DNA of 64,000 bases from Streptomyces smyrnaeus (GTDB lineage Bacteria; Actinomycetota; Actinomycetes; Streptomycetales; Streptomycetaceae). The position numbers were made by a program, and so were the translations under genes. The notes under the pieces were generated by a model that saw only the letters and a program-made list of their open reading frames with translations, was not told the DNA's origin and searched no databases. This document shows positions 34,118-45,700 of the stretch, piece after piece (the stretch's first letter is position 1; each line of letters begins with the position of its first letter). Location: contig NZ_JAFFZM010000009.1 in NCBI RefSeq assembly GCF_017676345.1, positions 274,293 through 338,292 on the forward strand, read 5' to 3'.

Positions 34118-35596
34118 ATGTTCGTCGATTCCGTCGATTCAGACATAGCGCCCAGCGGCACGCTGCTCGGCCTCCTTCAAAGGGGCCGTGGCGACGGTAC
34201 GCTGCACGCCCTCGCGGCGCCGCGCGCCGAAGCGCTCAGTGCGCTACGGCACTGCGTCCTGCACGACCCCAGGCGCGACTGGCAGATCGAACACCGCTCC
34301 TTGTACTACGCCCGTCTGCACAGGGAGCTGGACGCCGGGCTCGACGACATCGCCGCCCACCTCTTCGACCCCGCCGACCTGCTGTGCACCCCCGAAGAGG
34401 CCGAGGTGCGCACCGGGCTCGCGCTCTCCGTGCTCGGCCACCTGGCCTCCTACGCGGCAGCTCAGGGCGACAGCTGGCAGCAGAACGCCCCCCTGCGACT
34501 GCTGCGCCGCTACGCCACCACCGGCACCAACTGGCAGTGGGCCCTCGACGAGCTCGCCGTCCGCGACGACGACGCCGGGCTGCGCCCCCTCGGGCCCGCC
34601 GTGCTGGCCCGCTTCCCCAGGACGCCCGAGGGCGACGCCGAGCTCGCCGAAGCCGCCCGTGACGCCTTCGAGCCGCGCCCCTGGCGGCTGTGGGCGGAGG
34701 ACTCCGCACACCCCGAGCAGGCCGACCGGCTGCGGCGCGCCCAGGAGTGCCGCTCCTTCGACCGCTGGCAGCGCCAGCTGCGGACCCCCGGGCCCCGCCC
34801 CGGCTGGAGCGTCCGCGAGATCCTCGAATGGGCGCAGGACGGGTACGACGAGCACCCCCGCCAGTATCGTGAGGCGCCCGCGGCGCGCTGTCTGTCCGCC
34901 GTCGCCGGGCCCGAGGACCGGCCGCTGCTGCTGGCCGCCGCGCGCGGCCCTCAGGAGGCCGCCCGCGCCGCGGCCCTGCGGCATCTGTCCGACCGCAACG
35001 ACCCCGATGTGCTCGACCTCGTCGAAGAGGCCGCCGCCGACCCCTGCGAAACCGTCGCCCGCGCCGCGCTCTCCTCCTTCGCCCGTATGCGCTCCGGGGC
35101 GGCGCTGGAGCGCGCCAGACGGTGGGCCGCGGCCCCCGAGGGCACCCTGCCGCCCGGGCTGGCCGCCGTCGCCGCCGAGATGCTCGCCTGCCGGGGCGGC
35201 GAACAGGACGCCGACGCCGTCCTCGCGGCCCTGCGCCGCACCATCCGGCTCGAAGGCCCCGACAGCGCCGCCCTGTGGCCGCTCGTGGACGGCGCCGGGC
35301 GGCTGTCCATCAGCTGTGCGGCGCCCGTGCTGCGGCACATCTACCGCGAGACCGCCTCCTCCCAGCTGCGCGGCCGCACCGCCCGCTCGCTGGCCGCCAC
35401 CGATCCGTCCTTCCCCGCCGGGTTCGCCATCGAGTGCCTGTGGGACTGCGAGGAGTCCACCCGGCAGGTCGCCGCCGAGTGCGCGGCGACGGGCGACGCC
35501 CGGGTGGTGGAGCGGCTGCGCCGGCTGGCCGCGGACCCGGCCGAGGAGGCCGGGGTGCAAACCGCCGTGCGCGGTCGCCTGGCCCCGCCCGCCTGA
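34118..35596 (+). CDS. HEAT-repeat protein
   Basis: A 492-residue Ala/Arg/Glu-rich helical protein. From about residue 270 onwards it is built of HEAT-like helix pairs (EAARAAALRHLSDRNDPDVLDLVEEAAADPCETVARAALSSFARM, LRGRTARSLAATDPSFPAGFAIECLWDCEESTRQVAAECAATGD). The N-terminal half is also helical with conserved Trp (NWQWALDELAVRDDD, EPRPWRLWAEDS). No enzyme motif, signal peptide or membrane segment is seen. HEAT scaffolds mediate protein contacts or accompany phycobilin-lyase-type or DNA-glycosylase folds; I cannot choose. The ATG at 34118 is one of two close candidates (34106 is in frame). It precedes the oxoprolinase gene by 77 bases on the same strand, with weak evidence for cotranscription. 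Confidence 0.7.
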   Translation: MFVDSVDSDIAPSGTLLGLLQRGRGDGTLHALAAPRAEALSALRHCVLHDPRRDWQIEHRSLYYARLHRELDAGLDDIAAHLFDPADLLCTPEEAEVRTGLALSVLGHLASYAAAQGDSWQQNAPLRLLRRYATTGTNWQWALDELAVRDDDAGLRPLGPAVLARFPRTPEGDAELAEAARDAFEPRPWRLWAEDSAHPEQADRLRRAQECRSFDRWQRQLRTPGPRPGWSVREILEWAQDGYDEHPRQYREAPAARCLSAVAGPEDRPLLLAAARGPQEAARAAALRHLSDRNDPDVLDLVEEAAADPCETVARAALSSFARMRSGAALERARRWAAAPEGTLPPGLAAVAAEMLACRGGEQDADAVLAALRRTIRLEGPDSAALWPLVDGAGRLSISCAAPVLRHIYRETASSQLRGRTARSLAATDPSFPAGFAIECLWDCEESTRQVAAECAATGDARVVERLRRLAADPAEEAGVQTAVRGRLAPPA

Positions 35597-35672
35597 CGCC
35601 GCGCCGCCGGCCCGAGGGCTGCGGGCGCAGGTCTCGTCTTGCGGCGGGGCCGGGCGCGGGCACCATGGGAGG

Positions 35673-39299
<3,627 letters not shown>

Positions 39300-39354
39300 C
39301 ACGCCCCGTACCGCGCCGTCGGACCCCTGTCCTCTCTTTGCCGACAACCGGAGG

Positions 39355-39367
39355 ATCGTTGAACGAT
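39355..39367. promoter_or_regulatory. palindromic operator candidate for the GntR regulator
   Basis: ATCGTT-G-AACGAT is a perfect 13-base inverted repeat about 50 bases upstream of the GntR gene. The flanks GG...CC extend it to near-symmetry over 17 bases. Size and position fit an FCD-type GntR site for autoregulation. Confidence 0.5.
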
Positions 39368-39417
39368 TCCGCAATCCTTCTGTTGTCCCCCTCCCGGAAC
39401 TGCGCTTCACTTCACCC

Positions 39418-40116
39418 ATGAGCGACAACGTGCTGGACGAACTCGACGAGGGCCGGAAGCTGTTGGGGCGCACCAGCACCGCCGAGCGGGTCGCCGGCAT
39501 CCTGCGCAGCCGGATCATCGAGGGCGGGTTCCAGCCCGGTGCACGACTGGCGGAGGAGGAGATAGGCACGGCGCTGGGCATCTCGCGCAACACCCTGCGC
39601 GAGGCGTTCCGGCTGCTCACCCACGAGCAACTGCTGGTGCACGAGCTCAACAGGGGCATGTTCGTCCGCAAGCTCACCGTGGAGGACCTGGAGGACCTCT
39701 ACCGCGTCCGCCGTCTGATCGAGTGCGCCACACTCCGGCAGCTGTCGGCACCCCCCTACCCGCAGCGGGCCGTGCAGGCCATGGAGGAGGCGGTCGCGGC
39801 GGGGCGGAGCGCGGCGCACGAGCACCGCTGGCGGGACCTGGGGACGGCCAACATGCACTTCCACCAAGGACTCGTCGCGCTGGCCGAGAGCCCGCGCACC
39901 GACGAGATGATGCGCGGAGTGCTGGCCGAACTCAGGCTCGTCTTCCATGTGATGGAAAACCCCCGCCGCTTCCACGAGCCCTATCTGCCGCGCAACGAGC
40001 AGATCCTGCGTACGCTCCGCAGCGGTGACGCGCCAGGCGCGGAGCGGCTGCTCGCCGGCTACCTCGACGACTCCCGCCGCCAGCTCGCGGAGGGGTACGC
40101 CCGCCAGCTAGGCTGA
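39418..40116 (+). CDS. GntR-family regulator, FCD type
   Basis: A 232-residue transcription factor. Residues about 22-85 form the winged helix (VAGILRSRIIEGGFQPGARLAEEEIGTALGISRNTLREAFRLLTHEQLL). The rest is a helical FCD ligand-binding domain with the metal/ligand-type residues in RRLIECATLRQL, NMHFHQGLVALAES and RNEQILRTLRSGD. FCD regulators sense small carboxylates or amino acids. It follows the 5-oxoprolinase gene by 118 bases and probably controls it or neighbouring transport functions, though no divergent target exists. A perfect 13-base palindrome lies just upstream, so autoregulation is plausible. Confidence 0.87.
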   Translation: MSDNVLDELDEGRKLLGRTSTAERVAGILRSRIIEGGFQPGARLAEEEIGTALGISRNTLREAFRLLTHEQLLVHELNRGMFVRKLTVEDLEDLYRVRRLIECATLRQLSAPPYPQRAVQAMEEAVAAGRSAAHEHRWRDLGTANMHFHQGLVALAESPRTDEMMRGVLAELRLVFHVMENPRRFHEPYLPRNEQILRTLRSGDAPGAERLLAGYLDDSRRQLAEGYARQLG

Positions 40117-40143
40117 CCGGTCGGTCCCGAGCGGCACACGGTA

Positions 40144-40159
40144 CGCGGCCCGGGCCGCG
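40144..40159. repeat. 16-bp perfect palindrome
   Basis: CGCGGCCCGGGCCGCG lies 28 bases after the GntR stop and 70 bases before the condensin-like operon. It has no loop, so it is a weak terminator candidate; three ACCGT copies follow at about 40163-40187. Confidence 0.35.
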
Positions 40160-40229
40160 GCAACCGTCCCGGACCGTGACAACCGTGCCGTTTCGGATCT
40201 TGTCGGTGCGACCGCTTAATGTGTCCGTC

Positions 40230-41771
40230 GTGACTGAGAGCGCCGCCACGACGAGCACCCCGGCCAGGACAGGTGTATCCGCACCCTCCCCGGCGCCGGG
40301 CCCCGCAGCCGACGAGGGCCTGGCCCGCCGCCTGCGCGCGCTCGCCTGCACGGCGCCGCTGCACGACCTGGACACCCGCAAGGCCAACCTCGCGGGGGAG
40401 TACAGCACCTACGAGATGGCCGAGCTGGCACTGGCCGCCATCGACCTGGTCACGCTCCAGATGGACTTCGACACCGGCGCCGACCACGAGCAGATCGTCG
40501 CCAAGCTACTGCCCCGCGTCGCCGCCCAGGCCCCCACCCGCGAGTCCGCCGAACACGAACGGGTGGCCCGCTGGGTGCTGGAGAACATGATCAACGTCGG
40601 CAGTGTCGACCGCGGCTTCCGCGCCGTCTACGGCACGTTCGGCCCCGACGGCAGCTATGTGCGGCGGGACTACGACTTCAAGCTCATCGAGGAGGTGCCG
40701 GGACCCGGCGGCAGCGTCTATCTGCGCACCACCGACGAGGCCGTCAACGTCCTGGTCGGCGCCCTCGACACGGACGTCACCAGCGCCCAGATCGCCGCCG
40801 AGGTCAAGCTGGAGGTCCTCATCAGCCGCGGCCGGCTGGCCGACGCCCAGCTCGCCGCCGAACAGGCCCGCTACCGCACGGTCCAGTACGCCGAGACGCT
40901 GCGCCGCACCCTGGAGGCCACCCGCCGCGACGTACGCGCCGTCGACTGGCTCAGCGCGGTCCCCGACATGATCACCGAAGCCCTCGACCACGTGGCCGAC
41001 CGCTACCGCCACGAGAACGCCATCCTCACCAACATCCGCAAAGCCCGCGACGAAGCTGCCTCCGAACGGGGCCCCGACCACAAGCGCCGCGCCGCCGAAC
41101 TCGTGGACATCGTCAAGGACTGCATCCGCCGCCACACCCAGCTCCAGTCCCGGCTGCTGGAGGCCGGCCCGCTCTTCCGTGCCGAACAGGACCGCCAATC
41201 CTTCGCACCGCCCGCGGCACGCGCCGGACTCGACCTGTACGGCCAGCTCCTCGCGCCCGCACTGCCGCTGCCGCTGGAGCAGGCCACCCGCGTGACCGAC
41301 GCCTTCTTCGCCCGGGGCACCGGCCTGCGCACGCCCGGCGCCGTCCGCCTGGGCGACCTCACCGACATGCTGCTGACCCCGCCCGCGCCCCGGGAGCATC
41401 TGGGCGCCGAGATGCCCGAGCCCGATCTGGTCGCCACGCCCGACGACAGCCGCTTCAGCGAGGAGCAGTTCGCCGCCGCGATGGAACTGCTGGAGCTGCC
41501 GCCGGACGCGCCTCGCCGGCTGTCAGGACTGCTGGCCGACGCCCGCCGCCGGGGCGAGCCCGACCTGCCGTACCTCATCGCCCTGCTGGCCGTCCACGCC
41601 GCGAGCCCGCCGGTCGGTACGGCCTACCGCCAGGGCGAGGAGCGGCTGTTGTTCGCCGTCGACGACGGCACACCGCTGGAGGATCCGGAATTCGGCGGCG
41701 CTGATCTGATCGTCGGCACGGCCCTGCTGGACGCGGCGGGAATGACAGCGGCCCGGACGGAAGCAGCATGA
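40230..41771 (+). CDS. kleisin-like subunit of a MukBEF/Wadjet-type condensin (MukF/JetA-like)
   Basis: A 513-residue soluble, mostly helical protein. Its central part, LRTTDEAVNVLVGALDTDVTSAQIAAEVKLEVLISRGRLADAQLAAEQARYRTVQYAETLRRTLEATRRDVRAVDW (about residues 170-250), has the pattern of the middle region of MukF/MksF/JetA proteins, and the N-terminal YSTYEMAELALAAIDLV and C-terminal segment (SRFSEEQFAAAMELLEL) would be winged-helix-type ends. Assignment also rests on its place as the first of three genes before a KITE-like and an SMC-like gene, the order of mukFEB and jetABC. Start is uncertain: GTGs at 40176, 40221 and 40230 share a frame and none has a clear ribosome-binding site. It likely bridges SMC heads. 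No JetD nuclease gene is present. Confidence 0.55.
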   Translation: MTESAATTSTPARTGVSAPSPAPGPAADEGLARRLRALACTAPLHDLDTRKANLAGEYSTYEMAELALAAIDLVTLQMDFDTGADHEQIVAKLLPRVAAQAPTRESAEHERVARWVLENMINVGSVDRGFRAVYGTFGPDGSYVRRDYDFKLIEEVPGPGGSVYLRTTDEAVNVLVGALDTDVTSAQIAAEVKLEVLISRGRLADAQLAAEQARYRTVQYAETLRRTLEATRRDVRAVDWLSAVPDMITEALDHVADRYRHENAILTNIRKARDEAASERGPDHKRRAAELVDIVKDCIRRHTQLQSRLLEAGPLFRAEQDRQSFAPPAARAGLDLYGQLLAPALPLPLEQATRVTDAFFARGTGLRTPGAVRLGDLTDMLLTPPAPREHLGAEMPEPDLVATPDDSRFSEEQFAAAMELLELPPDAPRRLSGLLADARRRGEPDLPYLIALLAVHAASPPVGTAYRQGEERLLFAVDDGTPLEDPEFGGADLIVGTALLDAAGMTAARTEAA

Positions 41772-41819
41772 CCAGGCGGAGCGCAACAGCAGCGGCAGCA
41801 CCGGAAGGCCGAGAAGCAC

Positions 41820-42704
41820 GTGACTGACCACCCACCGGAGCACCACCCCGACGAGACGGCCGGGGAGGGCAGCTGCGCACCACAAGTGACGCCCGCCGAC
41901 GCGGCCGACGCGGCGCGCCTCGTCTCGTTCGGCCTGCACCCCAAGCTGGCGCCCGCCAGGGACGCGGAGTACACCGAACTCCTCCGCCGCTACCGCGACG
42001 AACCCGCGTTCGCACGGCTGGCCGATGCCGTCGCCACCGGACTGGGCCTCGTCGTTCTGGAGGTCTCCACCCGCGCGGGCATGGCGCTGGCCGCCGCCGA
42101 GGACTCCGTCTTCGCGGTCCGGATGGGCGACTACGCCCGTCGGGCGGGTGCCGACTCGGCAGACCGCTTCCTGCACGGCCTCGCCCATCTGGCCTGCGCG
42201 GCCATGGCCTTCCCCCGCCCGGAGGACCTGGCCGACGACGGGTACATCGGCCGCATCACCGTCAACGGGGTCGACTCGTTCGTCCGCCAGGCCTGCCGCA
42301 GGCTGGAGGAGCGGGCCGAGGCCGAGGGCGAGATCACCGACCCGGCCACCGACGCACCGGGCCTGGAGGCGGCCTGGCGGGTCTACGCACGGCGCAGCTC
42401 CACGGGCGCCACCAAGGACGCCCGCAGGCTGGCGGGTTCCACCACCGGCATCATCGCCAAGGCCGTCGCCTTCCTCGCCGACTCCGGGTTCCTCCAGCGC
42501 ACCGGGGACGACGCGGGCGGCACCTACCGCACCACCGCGCGCTACCAGCTGCAGGTCCGCGACATGGCGGGCAGCGCCGCCATGGCCGAGCTGCTGGAGC
42601 TCGGCGTCGTCCCGGTCTCGGACGGCACGGCCAGTCTGCTGCCGCCGCCCGAGGAGGACGGCCTGGAGCTGGCGCCCGACGCCGGATTGCCCTTCCACTC
42701 CTGA
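41820..42704 (+). CDS. KITE-like subunit of the condensin-type operon (MukE/JetB-like)
   Basis: A 294-residue acidic protein between the kleisin-like and SMC-like genes. It is helical with two probable winged-helix units; SSTGATKDARRLAGSTTGIIAKAVAFLADSGFLQRTGDDAGGTYRTTARYQLQVRDMAG (about residues 197-255) looks like a wHTH with its wing. MukE and JetB/MksE are winged-helix proteins of similar length that bind the kleisin. No conserved catalytic residue is seen. The GTG at 41820 follows GGAAGG, 48 bases after the previous stop. Identification is by size, helical pattern and order, so moderate confidence. It is also possible that the three genes form a separate SMC family without true MukE homology. 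Confidence 0.5.
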   Translation: MTDHPPEHHPDETAGEGSCAPQVTPADAADAARLVSFGLHPKLAPARDAEYTELLRRYRDEPAFARLADAVATGLGLVVLEVSTRAGMALAAAEDSVFAVRMGDYARRAGADSADRFLHGLAHLACAAMAFPRPEDLADDGYIGRITVNGVDSFVRQACRRLEERAEAEGEITDPATDAPGLEAAWRVYARRSSTGATKDARRLAGSTTGIIAKAVAFLADSGFLQRTGDDAGGTYRTTARYQLQVRDMAGSAAMAELLELGVVPVSDGTASLLPPPEEDGLELAPDAGLPFHS

Positions 42705-42796
42705 CGCACTCCCACTGACGCACCCCCGCCCCTGACCGAGCCCCGACCCGTTCCGGCCCCGCGCCGCCCGCCCCGACCAACGAGAGCCCCGCCGCC

Positions 42797-45700
42797 ATGT
42801 ACGAGCTGTCCCGGATCCGCCTCTACTCCATCGGGCCCGCCGGTGCGCGCTATGCCGACACCGTGTTGGACCTGCGCGGAGTGGGCGAGCCCGTGCCCAG
42901 CCCGGCACCGATGCAGGCGGACTTCTTCGAGGAGGAGCCGCAGGGCCCGCCCCGCCGCCCCGCGCCCGCCGGGGTGCTCTTCCTGGAGAACGGCGGCGGC
43001 AAGTCCGTGCTGCTCAAGCTGATCTTCTCGGTGATGCTGCCAGGCCATCGCAACACCCTGGGCGGCGCCAGCTCGGGCGTGCTGCGCAAGTTCCTGCTCG
43101 CGGACGACTGCGGCCATGTCGCCCTGGAGTGGCAGCACACCAGGACCGGCGAGACGATCGTCGTCGGCAAGGTCAGCGAATGGCGCGGCCGGCAGGTCTC
43201 CGGGGACCCGCGCAAGTTCGCCGAGGCCTGGTATTCGTTCCGGCCGGGCCCCGGCCTGTCCCTGGACTCCCTCCCCGTCGCCGAGTCCGCGGCGCTGCGG
43301 CCTCGCGCGGAGGGCACCTCCTCGGCGCGCGGCAGACGGCGCACCATGAAGGGCTTCCGCGACATACTGACCGAGACGGGCAAGGCGTACCCGAACCTGG
43401 ATGTGGTCTGGGAGGAGATCCACGAGCGCTGGAACGAGCATCTGACCGCGCTCGGCCTCGATCCGGAACTCTTCCGCTACCAGCGCGAGATGAACGCCGA
43501 CGAGGGCGAGGCCGCGGGCTTGTTCGCCGTCAAGAACGACTCGGACTTCACCGACCTGCTGCTGCGCGCCGTCACCGACACCCGCGACACCGACGGGCTG
43601 GCCGACCTGGTGCACGGCTTCGCGCACAAGCTCGGCCGCCGTGCCGAGCTGACCGCCGAGCGTGATTTCACGGCCGGCTCCCTGGACCATCTGCACCGCA
43701 TCACCGAAGCGGCCGAGGCCCGCGCCAGGTCCCGGGAGATCCACGCCGGAGCCGAGCGCCGCACCCGCCACCTGGCCCACCGGCTGACGGCGCGCGGCAC
43801 CCAGGAGCGTGGCCGGGCCGCCGAGCTGGCCCAACAGCTGGAGCAGTCCCGGGAGTCGGTCACCGCAGCCGAGGACGCCCGCACCCGCGCTTCCCGGATC
43901 GCCGCCGAACTCGCCTACCGGCACGCCTCGCTGGCGCTGGCCGCCGCCGAGAAGTCGGCAGCGGCGCAGAAGCGCGAGCTGAGCGAGGCCCGGACGCTGT
44001 ACTCCGCCTGGCAGGCCGCCGAGACCGTCCTCGCGCACCGGACGGCCGCCGACCGCTCCGCCCGGGTCGCCGCCGCCATCCAGGAGGCCGAGCGGGACGC
44101 GGCCCCCGCACTGGCGGCCCGCGCCCGGGCCGCCGGCGCGCTCGTCCGGGCCCTCAACGGCGCGGCCGAGGAGAGCGAACGGATCGCCGGCGAACAGGAG
44201 GAGCGCTCCGCCACCCTCCAGAGCGAGAGCGAGAGCGCCCACCGGGACGCCACCTCGGCCGCCACCGAGGCGCAGCGGGCCCGCAGCGAGACCGAACATC
44301 TGCGCCAGCGCCTCGCCGAGGTGGAGCAGGAGATGGACCAGGCGGTGCGTGCCGGCTGGCTCGACGACAGCGACCCGGACGCCGACCCGGCGCGGGCCGC
44401 GCTGGCCGCCAGCGACGCGGAGAAGAGCGCCGTCGCCGCCTTCGAGTCGGCCCGGGAGGCGGCGGCACGGAGCGCCGAGCGCGCCCGTGAACTGGCGGAC
44501 CGGCACGCGAGCGCCGAACTCGCCGCCGCCCGCGCCGCGGACGCCGCCGAAGCCGCCGAGGGCTCCTGCACGGCGGAGCGTGCCACTGCTGAGACCCTCG
44601 GCGCCGAGGAGCGCCTTGCCGAACTGCTCGGACTGCCCACCGGCCCGGCCGCGGGCCCGGCCGGAGCGGCGCGTGCGGCCGTCCCCGGCCAGCGGGTCGG
44701 GGGCGGTTCGCCCGACGCGCGCGGTCACGGAGGGGCGGACTCCGGCCCGGGATCGGACACCGGCTCCGATGCAACCCCCGGCAGCGGCACCGTGCCGGGA
44801 CAGGGCCGTGGCCCGGGCGCCGGGGCCGGAGCGGGCCCGGCCGCACCCCGCACGGGCCCGGGCGGCGCCGACGCCGCTCCCCAGGGCCCCCTCACGGCCG
44901 AGGAACTGGACCGCAACGCCGAGGCGCTGCAGGAGCTGCTGGACGAGGGCGTGGCCGCCGCCGAGCGGCAGCTGTTCGAGCTGCGTACCGCGGCGGCGGA
45001 CGACGCACGGATGCTGGGCGCCCTCGGTGACGGCGGGCTGCTGCCGCCCGGACCCGATGTGACGGCCACCGTCGAATACCTGGGCGAGCACGGTGTTCCC
45101 GCGCTGCCAGGCTGGCGCTATCTCGCCCAGGCCGTGGACTCCGCGGACCACGCCGCGGTGCTCGCCGCGCGGCCCGAGCTGGTCGACGGGGTCATCATCA
45201 CCGACCCGGACAGTCACGCGCGCGCCCGCGAGGTGCTGGCGGGTGCGCCGCTGCTGCCGCGTTCCGCCGTAGCCGTCGGCACCTCCGCCGCGCTGCTGGC
45301 CCCCGCCCCCGCGCCGGACACCGACGGGGGGTCGGGCGAGGCCGAGGTGTTCCTCGTGCCGCCCAACCCGGCGATGCACGACGAGTACGCGGCCGACGAC
45401 GAGCGCCGCCGGCTGCGCGAACGCGCCGCTGCGCGGGACGAGGAGATCCGCACGCTGGCGGCGCGGCTGTCTGCCGACCGCGCGTTGGCGGCCCGCCTCG
45501 CCTCCTGGCGCAGCGGCTGCCCCGAGGGCCGTCTCGACGAGCTCGCGCGCGGCGCGGAGGAGGCCCGGGAGGCCGCGGAGGCTGCCCAGCAGCACCTCGC
45601 GGAGGTACGTGAGGCCCGAGCGGAGGCCGACGAGCAGGCCGCCGAGACCGCCCGCGTCCGCGACGAGCGCCAGGAAGCGGCCCAGCGCGCCCGCCGCAGC

